Shown: positions 44,521 to 52,633 of the stretch, piece after piece
Layout: each line of letters begins with the position of its first letter
Numbering within the stretch: the first letter of the stretch is position 1
DNA from: Bacteroidales bacterium
GTDB lineage: Bacteria; Bacteroidota; Bacteroidia; Bacteroidales; UBA932
Length of the DNA: 64,000 bases
Assembly: GCA_017415715.1 (NCBI GenBank)
Contig: JAFQFD010000005.1
Location: 33,691 to 97,690, forward strand
Direction of reading: 5' to 3'
Notes under the pieces: model-generated
Database searches by the model: none
The model's input: only the letters and a program-made list of their open reading frames with translations
What the model was told of the DNA's origin: nothing
Translations under genes and position numbers: made by a program

Positions 44521-45798
44521 ATGAAAAGAATAATATTCTTATTGGCTTTTTTATACGGAGCAGCATTAATGGCTCAGAATAAAGCAGTAGCAGTTACAGA
44601 GGTTGTGGACAAACAGGACAAGGTCTCGTATGTCACTGAAATTATGGTGAGAACAAGGCTTACTGCTGCAATATCCATGAAACAGGGTTATACTGCGTAT
44701 GATAGAGTGGATCTGCAGTCAATTATGAGTGAACAGAATTTCCAAAGGACAGGTCTCGTAGATGATGCGACAATCAAGAGACTTGGAGAAATGACAGGTG
44801 CGTCGTTGATTTTGATTCCGGAAGTGGCAATGTCTGATGACGGAAAAATATACGTTGCTGTCAAGATGCTCGATGTGACAACAGCTCAGACAATGATGGT
44901 GACGGGACAACTTATGGGAAGTTCATCTGACGCTGTGGAGGAAGGATGCCGATCATTAGCGATGAAAATATTGGGCGAGGGAAGTAGAACAACAAATACA
45001 ACAGTATCAACTACAGAACCGGTAACATTGTTTGGCTATCTTCATGTTTTCCCTACTGATATTGGTGAATTTCAGACATTACCTGCTCAATTGCTATCAG
45101 CAATTAATAGGCAGGCCCAATATGGGTACGATACATGGCGTCTGCCAACAACAGAGGAATTATCTATAATGCGTGCTAACAGTCACTTGATTCCTAATTT
45201 TAAGAATGTAGATTACCTTTGCTCGGACTCTTCTGTAAAAGGTCTTGCTAGGTTAGTAACTACGGGAATGTCTGTAGCAGAAAAAAAGGAGGCGAAAGTG
45301 CAAGAGAAAATGATAAGAAAAAAGGCTATATTCAATCTGTTGGACATCCACTCTGATTATGAGCATTATTATATTGGGGATGATGTTGTTTTATATGCAT
45401 ATAAGGTCAATTATTCAACTTATAATGAGGATTTTATTGATTATATCTTTAGCCCTCGCAGACCGAATTCTAACTTTACACTCTGTACAGATGTAACATA
45501 TGCAAGGGAATATGCAAACGGATGTTCAGATGTAGGTATTATTTTTCTCGATGAACTTGTACAAAGTTTATACGACCAATACGGAGCCACATCTAGATAT
45601 AAGTATAGTTTTTCTGCCCTTACTTCGGATACTAGAGCAATATTCGATCTTGATGTTATAGAGACACGGTCTAGTGGACGTTTTGTATCCAATAGTTACG
45701 CGTTCGATTCTCTATGGTATTTGTTTAAGGCTACACTTCCTTCGGAAGAATTAATACAAAAAGAAATGCAAAAAATTAGAAGCACCCTCGAAAGGTAG
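44521..45798 (+). CDS. Secreted CsgG-like protein with a C-terminal extension
   Basis: 425 residues: signal peptide (to MAQ, ~19), then a CsgG/LpoB-like domain (~20-160) paralogous to the 43408 product (VDLQSIMSEQNFQRTGLVDD; IKRLGEMTGASLILIPEVAM). After a Thr-rich linker comes a second domain with TWRLPTTEEL, a motif shared with DUF1566/sulfatase-modifying-type folds. The role may be cell-envelope sensing or assembly. It is the last gene of the four. Confidence 0.6.
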   Translation: MKRIIFLLAFLYGAALMAQNKAVAVTEVVDKQDKVSYVTEIMVRTRLTAAISMKQGYTAYDRVDLQSIMSEQNFQRTGLVDDATIKRLGEMTGASLILIPEVAMSDDGKIYVAVKMLDVTTAQTMMVTGQLMGSSSDAVEEGCRSLAMKILGEGSRTTNTTVSTTEPVTLFGYLHVFPTDIGEFQTLPAQLLSAINRQAQYGYDTWRLPTTEELSIMRANSHLIPNFKNVDYLCSDSSVKGLARLVTTGMSVAEKKEAKVQEKMIRKKAIFNLLDIHSDYEHYYIGDDVVLYAYKVNYSTYNEDFIDYIFSPRRPNSNFTLCTDVTYAREYANGCSDVGIIFLDELVQSLYDQYGATSRYKYSFSALTSDTRAIFDLDVIETRSSGRFVSNSYAFDSLWYLFKATLPSEELIQKEMQKIRSTLER

Positions 45799-45919
45799 GA
45801 TTATGAGGTCTTTATTGTCAAGTCTTTGCTTATAAACTTATTTTTAGAGTGTTGGTAAACGACAAACTTATACTTTGTCGAAATGTTGGGATAAAACATG
45901 ATTGTTTGTTAGATTTACA

Positions 45920-46540
45920 ATGAACGGAACAATTAAAGATAATTCACGCGGAAAGGTCAACAAACGCAGGATTTTTCGTATGTTATATCCTGCGTTGATC
46001 GTGTTCTTCACTTTCACTTTCTGTGAATCGGTATTTGGTATTTATAAATATTTCAGTTATCAAGATTACATCGGGCGGACGGAGATTGTCTTATTGACAC
46101 TACTGTGGTTAATACTGATCATACAGATATTTTCCTCATTTTTGAGAGTTTATGAAATGTCTAAGTATATATACCCAACATTAACCTTTATTTCAGACTG
46201 TGTTGAAGTATTGCTTATCATTGCTCTGGCCATTACTATTGATAATAATATTGCAAAATACAATGATATTATGTTTCGCTTGGAGTATATTCTGATTTAT
46301 GAAATTTTAATAGCTATCATTTGTAATCAATGGATTTGGTTTATATCTTTAAGAAGATTGGATAAGAATGCCTTTATTCGATTGGCAGTACTATTGTGCG
46401 TGATTATTGTTTTGTTGATATGGGAGTTAATTCTTCCTTGTGTATGGAATCATGTCGTGTTTATTGCTATGTTCTCCGTTGTAACTGTTTTATCGATTAT
46501 CGATGACAAGGAGGTTAATCCGGAAACTATAAGTCAATAG
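45920..46540 (+). CDS. Integral membrane protein of unknown function
   Basis: 206 residues from the ATG at 45920 (a TTG six codons earlier is less likely). A basic N-terminus is followed by about six hydrophobic segments (ALIVFFTFTFCESVFGIY, TLLWLILIIQIFSSFL, VLLIIALAITI, LVCVIIVLLIWEL-like and a last one near the end). No domain recognised. It lies 121 bases after the previous operon and is AT-rich. Confidence 0.6.
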   Translation: MNGTIKDNSRGKVNKRRIFRMLYPALIVFFTFTFCESVFGIYKYFSYQDYIGRTEIVLLTLLWLILIIQIFSSFLRVYEMSKYIYPTLTFISDCVEVLLIIALAITIDNNIAKYNDIMFRLEYILIYEILIAIICNQWIWFISLRRLDKNAFIRLAVLLCVIIVLLIWELILPCVWNHVVFIAMFSVVTVLSIIDDKEVNPETISQ

Positions 46541-46566
46541 TATTTATCGTAATTGCGTCGATGCTT

Positions 46567-47238
46567 ATGTTCTGCAACAACTGTGGCACCAAGAATCCGG
46601 ATGGTGCGAATTATTGTTCCGGATGTGGAGCGAGGCTGAATGCTCACAAACTGGCGACACTTAGAGCTACTCCTGTAAAGAATAATGTTTCGCCATCCGA
46701 AATGGAAATCTTCCGAAAGAAACTCCGTCAGTCTGTGGAGAACGACGCAAAAGGGGTCCTGGACTTTGTGACAGTCCAAGTTCCATATAATGACTTTGTG
46801 CAGTTCCTTCCGATGGAGGAAGGCGGTTTCTATGTGGAGTTTGCTGTCGGCGACTCTTTGGGTGCATTGGTAAATAATCCATGCAAATACGACAAGTATG
46901 ATGAGTTGTATCGGCAGTATGGATATAAGTATGGTACAGGAAATCCTGAAGATGATTTTTATATCAAGGAGTATCCGGCAGGAAGTGAGGAGGATCTGAT
47001 ACAGGAAATCCCAGACCTGATAGTCGCAATCAAAGGCAACTGTCTTTCTGTATGCATATATGACGAGTCTCTGAAAGGACCCGATGATGATGTCCCTGTT
47101 CCTATAAGAAAGAGGCGCTGGGTGTCTCCCGAACATGATAAGCCCCTGGTGACTATGCTTAAATTGTTATTGATAGGACTTATTGGAGGAGTAACATTTG
47201 GGGCTATAATGTTCATTCTATCAGAGTACTATTGGTGA
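46567..47238 (+). CDS. Zinc-ribbon protein with a C-terminal membrane anchor
   Basis: 223 residues from the second ATG, which gives the usual zinc-ribbon start MFCNNCGTKNPDGANYCSGC (CxxC...CxxC). A ~120-residue soluble domain follows, and one membrane helix near the end (LLLIGLIGGVTFGAIMFIL) leaves the bulk in the cytosol. No further family recognised. Confidence 0.72.
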   Translation: MFCNNCGTKNPDGANYCSGCGARLNAHKLATLRATPVKNNVSPSEMEIFRKKLRQSVENDAKGVLDFVTVQVPYNDFVQFLPMEEGGFYVEFAVGDSLGALVNNPCKYDKYDELYRQYGYKYGTGNPEDDFYIKEYPAGSEEDLIQEIPDLIVAIKGNCLSVCIYDESLKGPDDDVPVPIRKRRWVSPEHDKPLVTMLKLLLIGLIGGVTFGAIMFILSEYYW

Positions 47239-47266
47239 GATCTTAGAGGACTTGAAATAGACTTTT

Positions 47267-47295
47267 AGATTCGGCGGTCAGCGACCGCCGAATCT
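47267..47295 (+). terminator. Hairpin after the zinc-ribbon gene
   Basis: A 12-bp perfect stem (AGATTCGGCGGT / ACCGCCGAATCT) with a 5-base loop. No T-tract follows, so termination may be partial. Confidence 0.5.
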
Positions 47296-47337
47296 GCTAT
47301 AAGTGTTCTGAGGACAGTAAAAAGACCTTTGCAAGAA

Positions 47338-47368
47338 TTTTGTTGTTGATTCATAATGTTTATCTTTG
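47338..47368 (+). promoter_or_regulatory. Promoter of the ATPase pair (TTTG-N18-TATCTTTG)
   Basis: TTTG ends at 47342 and TATCTTTG occupies 47361-47368, with an 18-base spacer. It is 20 bases upstream of the start. Confidence 0.65.
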
Positions 47369-47388
47369 CATAAATTATTTATAGAGAG

Positions 47389-48552
47389 ATGGATTCTTTT
47401 AAGATAACGAACTTTGGTCCTATCAATAAGGTGGATGTCCAGTTGGGAGATTTGACGATTCTGTTGGGACCTCAGGCGAGTGGAAAAACATTGTTCTTGC
47501 AGATGTTGAAACTATTGGTTGATAAGGATCATATAGTTCAGACATTGGCTAGATATAACTATGTCACAAACAAGCAGCCGGACCAGATCCTTAATTACTA
47601 TTTTGGCGATAAGTTGTCCTCTATGTGGAAAGAGGATACTGTTGTCAAGGCAGATGGTAAAAGTTATAGGAAGTCCTTCCTTATGAGTCAGAGTGATGAA
47701 AGTGCGGTTGAAGAGGTGTTTTACGTGCCGGCACAGAGAATTCTCTCGATTTCGGATGGTCGTCCGAAGAATTTTATGGAGTATGATATTTCGTCTCCGT
47801 ATGTGTTGAGGAATTTCAGCGAGACTTTGAGATTGTTCTTCCAGAATGAAATTGGAGATGATCAGACTGTATTTCCTTTGAACAACAGACTGAAAGGCGG
47901 TCTGAAGAAGTCATTCAACGAGTCAATTTTTCACGGTGGCCAGGTGGTTATTGATGAGAGTTCCGGACAGAAGAAGATGCGTATGCAGGTGGGAGGCTCG
48001 AGTCTTCCGTTTATGACCTGGAGTGCAGGACAGAAGGAGTTTATGCCGTTGTTGATGGCGACGTATTGTCTGACAGGTCCTGTGATCAAGACTATTAATC
48101 GCAAGCAGTATAAGTATGTGATCATCGAGGAACCGGAGATGGGTCTTCATCCAAGGGCGATTCAGGCTGTAATTGTGCAGATGCTTGAGTTTATCAATGC
48201 CGGATATAAGGTGATTGTGTCAACTCATTCTTCCGTTTTACTTGAGTTTGCTTGGGCGTTTAAGATGATTCAAAGGCTTCCTGAGAATGTTCGTGTTGAG
48301 GCTCTTTGTGAGTTGTTTGATGTTTCTCCGAATACCAATGTGACAAAGATATTCCTGGGAGTGGAGAATAAGGAGTTGAAGACTTATTTTTTCAATCATA
48401 AGAAGAATGGCGTGAATAGTTTGGATATCAGTTCTCTTGATGTGATGAGCGAGAATGTGGAAGAATCTGAATGGGGTGGGTTGTCTCAATTTGCGACCAA
48501 GGCGTCGGATGTCGTTTCAAAGTATATGTCAGAGTACCTGTCCGAAGAATAA
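47389..48552 (+). CDS. OLD/RecF-type AAA ATPase
   Basis: 387 residues. Walker A is GPQASGKT (about 27) in the opening SMC/RecF-like segment FKITNFGPINKVDVQLGDL. A signature-like SAGQKEFMPLL precedes Walker B (YVIIEEPEMGLHP), and the switch segment VIVSTHSSVLLEF follows. This is the AAA_15/AAA_21 class found in many phage-defence systems (OLD, Gabija, PARIS, retron and Abi partners). It has no TOPRIM domain. A small partner gene starts 6 bases downstream. Confidence 0.8.
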   Translation: MDSFKITNFGPINKVDVQLGDLTILLGPQASGKTLFLQMLKLLVDKDHIVQTLARYNYVTNKQPDQILNYYFGDKLSSMWKEDTVVKADGKSYRKSFLMSQSDESAVEEVFYVPAQRILSISDGRPKNFMEYDISSPYVLRNFSETLRLFFQNEIGDDQTVFPLNNRLKGGLKKSFNESIFHGGQVVIDESSGQKKMRMQVGGSSLPFMTWSAGQKEFMPLLMATYCLTGPVIKTINRKQYKYVIIEEPEMGLHPRAIQAVIVQMLEFINAGYKVIVSTHSSVLLEFAWAFKMIQRLPENVRVEALCELFDVSPNTNVTKIFLGVENKELKTYFFNHKKNGVNSLDISSLDVMSENVEESEWGGLSQFATKASDVVSKYMSEYLSEE

Positions 48553-48558
48553 TTGATT

Positions 48559-49014
48559 ATGGGAAAATCTAATTTTCAGAAGGCGGTAGAGGGAACTCCT
48601 GAAATTTCGACAGCCTATAGAAGCGGATTACAGGCTTTGAAAAGGAGCGATCGAAGTTCGGTTGCAGTATCGGATCCGTGGATTCTTGATGGAAGTGTAG
48701 ATATCGATACTGCTGTGCAAGAGAAATACCATAACGATAATCGCTGGGATTATGCTATAGGATATTCCGAAAAGGTATGCTATGTTGAAGTTCATCCTGC
48801 TTATACTTCAGAGGTTTCGGTGGTTGAGAATAAACTGAAGTGGCTGAAAACCTGGCTGAAGGAGAAGGCTCCATTGCTGGATGCAATTCCTAAAGCGATT
48901 CCAGCTTTTGTTTGGGCGCAGACAGGAAAAGGTGCGATATTGCCTCAGTCCTCACAAGCCAAAAGGCTGGCTACTTTGGGAATCAAAGTTACGCGAGTCC
49001 ATAAGTTGCAGTAG
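48559..49014 (+). CDS. Small putative nuclease-like partner of the ATPase
   Basis: 151 residues from the ATG at 48559. The core reads NRWDYAIGYSEKVCYVEVHPA followed by ENKLKWLKTWLKE. The Asp...Glu-x-His/Lys spacing resembles a PD-(D/E)xK-like nuclease, though the family is not one I can name. It is tightly coupled to the ATPase gene. An effector role in a two-gene defence system is inference from layout. Confidence 0.6.
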   Translation: MGKSNFQKAVEGTPEISTAYRSGLQALKRSDRSSVAVSDPWILDGSVDIDTAVQEKYHNDNRWDYAIGYSEKVCYVEVHPAYTSEVSVVENKLKWLKTWLKEKAPLLDAIPKAIPAFVWAQTGKGAILPQSSQAKRLATLGIKVTRVHKLQ

Positions 49015-49196
49015 AAATTTACAGTCCCGGTTGTTCCTCTCCCAGATATCAGATGCTGGTGATGAAGCCGGGGTTTTCTTTATAGTGTAAAAAGCAAGTT
49101 TTCAACCAACAATTTTAAGAAAATAAGGACTCCGCAGTTTTCGGAAACGAGGTTCGGCAGTTTTGTCGGACTTTTTTCTTGTTTTTTATGTGTATA

Positions 49197-49232
49197 AGCA
49201 GTAGTCTGGCAGCGCGCTGCCAGACTACTGCT
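49197..49232. repeat. 36-bp perfect palindrome
   Basis: AGCAGTAGTCTGGCAGCG is followed directly by its exact reverse complement. No loop and no T-tract follow. It sits between the nuclease-like gene and a gene remnant, with nothing coding around it. Confidence 0.9.
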
Positions 49233-49239
49233 GGCTGCT

Positions 49240-49344
49240 TTCGAGAGGGATCACCCAGAGTTCATAGAGCATCTGAAGGAGTGCGGGCTTGATGAGGAGG
49301 AGATTCGTTATTGCTGTCTGGGGGTGCTGGGGGTTAAGGAATAG
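49240..49344 (+). pseudogene. C-terminal remnant of a Bacteroidetes HTH-type regulator
   Basis: 34 in-frame codons (FERDHPEFIEHLKECGLDEE, then EIRYCCLGVLGVKE) end at a TAG. They match the 'HPxFxxxLxxxGLTxxEIxYCCLxxLG' segment I associate with LuxR-like HTH regulators in Bacteroides. The frame has no start and is entered from the palindrome, so this is a fragment. Confidence 0.5.
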
Positions 49345-49395
49345 TATTATGAGGATATTTTTTCGTCTTATATATGAACATTAACAATTATTGAT

Positions 49396-50073
49396 ATGAA
49401 GAAGATTTTTGTAATTATTTCGATTCTTGCTGCAGTTGCAGGTTGTAACAAACCTGATACAGATGATACTCGCTTTTATGAAGAAAATCTGAAGGCTACC
49501 GTTGATCATATAAATGTGGAGGTGTCGTTGAATGCTGTATCTAACTTCTATATCGCCTGCCAACTTAATGATGTTCTGACGAGAAGAGAGACTGTTTATG
49601 CTGAAATGTTTACTGAGGTGTCTCAGGATAAATGGTATTCAAACCATTTAAACATCAGCTTTGAGACTGGAGGTAAACTTTTGGATGCAGACGGTGCTGA
49701 ATGGAATGCCGGTCATTGGATGAGATATGAGTACAGTGGCGATAAGTGCTGGGAACTTTCATATCAGAATGGAGGTATGAGTTACGATGTAAATCTTACT
49801 CTTTTAGAGGACAGCAAGGATATATTTGAAGTGGCCATATCTGGAAATGGAGAATATATAGACAATAATGTCATAACCAGGTTCGAGATCGAGGATGTTA
49901 CGATCAAGAGGCAGTTTATTGAGAATGTACTGGCCAGAACCACTTCATCGGGTGTCATAAGAGGAGATTTCTTTGATGCCGGGGATAGAGATAATGCAGT
50001 AGCATACTGTGAACTTCATTTTGGGGCTGTGCCGGAATATTTGACAGAAAATAACATAAAAGATAGCAAATAA
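49396..50073 (+). CDS. Putative lipoprotein
   Basis: 225 residues with a lipoprotein signal peptide (MKKIFVIISILAAVAGC, Cys17 as the +1 residue). The mature protein is beta-rich (INVEVSLNAVSNFYIACQLN; HLNISFETGGKLL) with no known domain. A second lipoprotein gene follows after 39 bases. Confidence 0.65.
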   Translation: MKKIFVIISILAAVAGCNKPDTDDTRFYEENLKATVDHINVEVSLNAVSNFYIACQLNDVLTRRETVYAEMFTEVSQDKWYSNHLNISFETGGKLLDADGAEWNAGHWMRYEYSGDKCWELSYQNGGMSYDVNLTLLEDSKDIFEVAISGNGEYIDNNVITRFEIEDVTIKRQFIENVLARTTSSGVIRGDFFDAGDRDNAVAYCELHFGAVPEYLTENNIKDSK

Positions 50074-50112
50074 CTATTCAAATACGCATAACAACTTAAT
50101 ATAAAAAGAATT

Positions 50113-50526
50113 ATGAAAAGATTTTTTGCATTTATTGTAGCTGCGATTGCTTTGAGCAGCTGCGTTAAGGTCGGAGATACATATCTTCGTTATGATGGTC
50201 CTAAAGAGGTCAGTGCAGAGGAGCAGGAACTGACTTATGTACCAAGCAAGCAGGCAGAGATGGCGTTTGAACTGGTCAGTTGGACATTTTTTGACGCACC
50301 GTCTGATCAGGTTCCTACAGAAGGAACTCTGGAGGCAACAAATTCGAACGAGATCACAGGAGATTGGTTCAAGGTTTACTTCAAGGATGGGAATGTGATG
50401 GTGGAACTTGATGCGAATAATGGATATAAGCGTGAACTCATTGTGTATATCTCTGATTCTGTTTCAACAAGAGGCAGTTCGCAGTTGAATGTAACACAGG
50501 ATGGAAAGGTATATGGGGAAGAATAG
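50113..50526 (+). CDS. Putative lipoprotein, small
   Basis: 137 residues with a lipobox at ALSSC (Cys17). The mature part ends in NGYKRELIVYISDSVSTRGS plus SQLNVTQDG, which recalls the end of BACON/Ig-like domains in Bacteroidetes surface lipoproteins. Probably co-transcribed with the preceding lipoprotein gene. Confidence 0.65.
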   Translation: MKRFFAFIVAAIALSSCVKVGDTYLRYDGPKEVSAEEQELTYVPSKQAEMAFELVSWTFFDAPSDQVPTEGTLEATNSNEITGDWFKVYFKDGNVMVELDANNGYKRELIVYISDSVSTRGSSQLNVTQDGKVYGEE

Positions 50527-50539
50527 ACATTAACCGGCC

Positions 50540-50773
50540 CTAGCCGGATACCAAGGTGAGCACACACCTTTCGATGCCGTCGACGATGGTTTCGATTATT
50601 TCTCGTCTGCCTTCTTATGAGAGGAGGTAGGCGAGATCCTGTTTGTTGTCCATGAAGAAGTTTTCGATGAGGACGGCGGGACAGTGGGTGTAGGCGTATT
50701 CGAGGAGGGTGCCGTCTGGGGAGTGTTTGCCGGGGGTGTTGTGGCCGTGGGCGGAGTCTAGGAGGATGAGCAT
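50540..50773 (-). pseudogene. N-acetylmuramoyl-L-alanine amidase, internally deleted, with a nonsense codon
   Basis: On the minus strand from 50773 the frame reads MLILLDSAHGHNTPGKHSPD (the zinc-ligand N-terminus). It then jumps straight to CPAVLIENFFMDNKQDLAYL, omitting the ~100-residue middle of the domain. A TAA at 50615-50617 interrupts LLS-EGRREIIETIVDGIE. Hence the gene is broken by a deletion and a stop. Confidence 0.78.
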
Positions 50774-50881
50774 GGGTGTGTAGGCGACGGCTCGGGGATT
50801 CCGGGGGCGAAGGTAGGGAAAATTTTGCTATATTTGCACCGATGTACAATCTAAATAAGATTGTGTATTAAATTCGCACTT

Positions 50882-50914
50882 GATCCAGGTACTTTGCGGT
50901 ATCTGGATCTTTTT
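50882..50914 (+). terminator. Hairpin terminator
   Basis: GATCCAG pairs with CTGGATC around a loop that itself contains GTAC/GTAT, followed by TTTTTG. Confidence 0.65.
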
Positions 50915-50945
50915 GTTGAATGTAGTACATTCGGGGATTTGGAAT

Positions 50946-51189
50946 CAGTACACTGCGAAAATTTCAGTACATTTTCAGTACACTTTTGGGGGTGAGAAAA
51001 ACAAAAACCCCTCTAGAAGTGTGTCTAGAGGGGTTGTGTGAGGTGCCTAGCGGAACTTTAGATGTTAATTTTGCTTAATACCATTTAAGTAAAATTTAAG
51101 TAACTCGTTGATTATTAGGATTATCTTAATTTTAAAATTTTAAGGAATTTAAGCCAAGAAATCAAAGTTCAGTATCAACTCAGTATCAA
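50946..51189. repeat. Short direct repeats upstream of the integrase gene
   Basis: CAGTACA occurs at 50946, 50965 and 50976, and CAGTATCAA at 51170 and 51181. Such repeated short sites next to a tyrosine integrase gene are candidate arm-type or attachment-site sequences. The core crossover site cannot be identified without the other end. Confidence 0.45.
51006..51035. terminator. Hairpin upstream of the integrase gene
   Basis: A perfect 12-bp stem (AACCCCTCTAGA / TCTAGAGGGGTT) with a 6-base loop. A similar hairpin beside the integrase is common at the ends of Bacteroidetes integrative elements. Confidence 0.6.
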
Positions 51190-51239
51190 GTTTGAAAAAG
51201 ATTGCGTATATTTGTGGTACGAATTATTAACGAAATATT

Positions 51240-52586
51240 ATGTCAGTTTCTTTCAAACTCAGGACGCGAAAGAGCGAGGGCAAGGCTCCGCTGTTCGCAA
51301 GAATTCAAGCCGCAAAGCTCGGTGTCAATCTTCTTTTATGCACGAATATCGAGGTCGATGTTGAGAAGTGGAATCTCACGCATACCGGCAAGGCATTCAA
51401 GTTTTATATAGAGTCCGAAGAAGGTCGCAGGATTACTCGCTTGACTAACGAGATTAAGAATGCGATCAATTCTCTGACTGAACAAGGCGTGCAGCTCACT
51501 TCTGAGATGGCCAATGATATTATTGACGGTATTGTCTATCGCGAGGAGCGTGAGGCTCAGCGATTGAGAGATGACGAAGCAAAGCGTCAGGCTGAGGAAG
51601 AGAGTCGAATGACCCTCAACAAATTCATCAAGGAATTTATTTCACAGATCGAGTCCGGTGCCAGACAGACGGACAGGGGCACAAACTACGCTTTCAGCAC
51701 AATCAAGTCTATTCGTGCCGCTATGAATCAGTTTGCGTATTTTCAACAAGATACCAAACGCGATATCGACTTCAAGGACATCGATATGAAGTTCTATTAT
51801 GACTACACGGCATATCTTAAAGGAAAGGATTATTCAATCAATTCTATCGGAAAGTGTATCAAGGAATTAAAGGCAATTCTTTTCACCGCGGAAAGCGAAG
51901 GATATCACTCAAATTCAAAGTTCAAGGATAAGAAGTTCAAGGGCACTAGAGTTGAGGTGGATTCGATTTATCTGACAAGAGAAGATCTTGACAAGATTAT
52001 GGCTGCCGACTTATCCGAATATGGTATTGGACACTATCAGGCAAGAGATATTTTCATGGTTGGTGTTTGGACTGCTCAAAGAGTCTCAGATTACAACTAC
52101 ATTTCAAAGGATGACATCAAGTACCATTCTATTCAGAAGATTGTTGATAATAAGATCGTGACGAAGGAGTTTATGACAGTAGAGATCAGACAGAAGAAGA
52201 CTGGTGCAAAGGTTTCTGTTCCGGTTAGTGCCGAACTCAAATCCATTCTTGAGAAATATGATTTTCAGTTGCCACATCTGGAAGACCAGGTTATAAACAG
52301 GTATCTGAAAGACATCTGCAAGGCGGCTAAACTTAATGAGCTGGTAGAAATCGAGACGACAAAAGGCGGCAAACCCATTAAGGAGAAGAAACACAAGTGG
52401 GAGTTGGTTCACACGCATACCGCACGCAGAACCGGCGCAACTCTCATGTATCTCTCCGGAATGGATATTTATGACATTATGCGTATTACCGGTCACTCCT
52501 CCCCTCTGATGCTCAAGAAGTACATCAAGGCTGATAGTCTGGAGGTGGCTGATAAGATCACTGACAAGTATGACTACTTTAATTAG
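51240..52586 (+). CDS. Tyrosine recombinase/integrase
   Basis: 448 residues. The N-terminal arm-binding region (VSFKLRTRKSEGKAPLFARI) is followed by a SAM-like core-binding domain (~120-235) and the catalytic domain. Catalytic residues are visible: Arg in TAQRVSDY, Lys in RQKKTG, His-x-x-Arg in HTARRTG, His in TGHSS and the nucleophile Tyr in LKKYIKA. This is the Bacteroidetes phage/conjugative-element integrase type. It probably marks the left end of an element that extends rightwards. Confidence 0.93.
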   Translation: MSVSFKLRTRKSEGKAPLFARIQAAKLGVNLLLCTNIEVDVEKWNLTHTGKAFKFYIESEEGRRITRLTNEIKNAINSLTEQGVQLTSEMANDIIDGIVYREEREAQRLRDDEAKRQAEEESRMTLNKFIKEFISQIESGARQTDRGTNYAFSTIKSIRAAMNQFAYFQQDTKRDIDFKDIDMKFYYDYTAYLKGKDYSINSIGKCIKELKAILFTAESEGYHSNSKFKDKKFKGTRVEVDSIYLTREDLDKIMAADLSEYGIGHYQARDIFMVGVWTAQRVSDYNYISKDDIKYHSIQKIVDNKIVTKEFMTVEIRQKKTGAKVSVPVSAELKSILEKYDFQLPHLEDQVINRYLKDICKAAKLNELVEIETTKGGKPIKEKKHKWELVHTHTARRTGATLMYLSGMDIYDIMRITGHSSPLMLKKYIKADSLEVADKITDKYDYFN

Positions 52587-52633
52587 GAGGTTTAGGGTAA
52601 TAGTGCTATATTTACATTGTAATTTTGGGAATT

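Noticed and set aside
50376-50849. 157-codon minus-strand frame rich in Pro, Arg and His
   Set aside because: A neighbouring frame on the same strand encodes recognisable amidase segments; this frame is a shadow of that pseudogene.
51036-51060. tRNA 3' end as the integrase target (GGTGCCTAGCGGAAC string)
   Set aside because: The reverse complement resembles an acceptor end, but no T-arm GGTTCGA or cloverleaf can be built around it.
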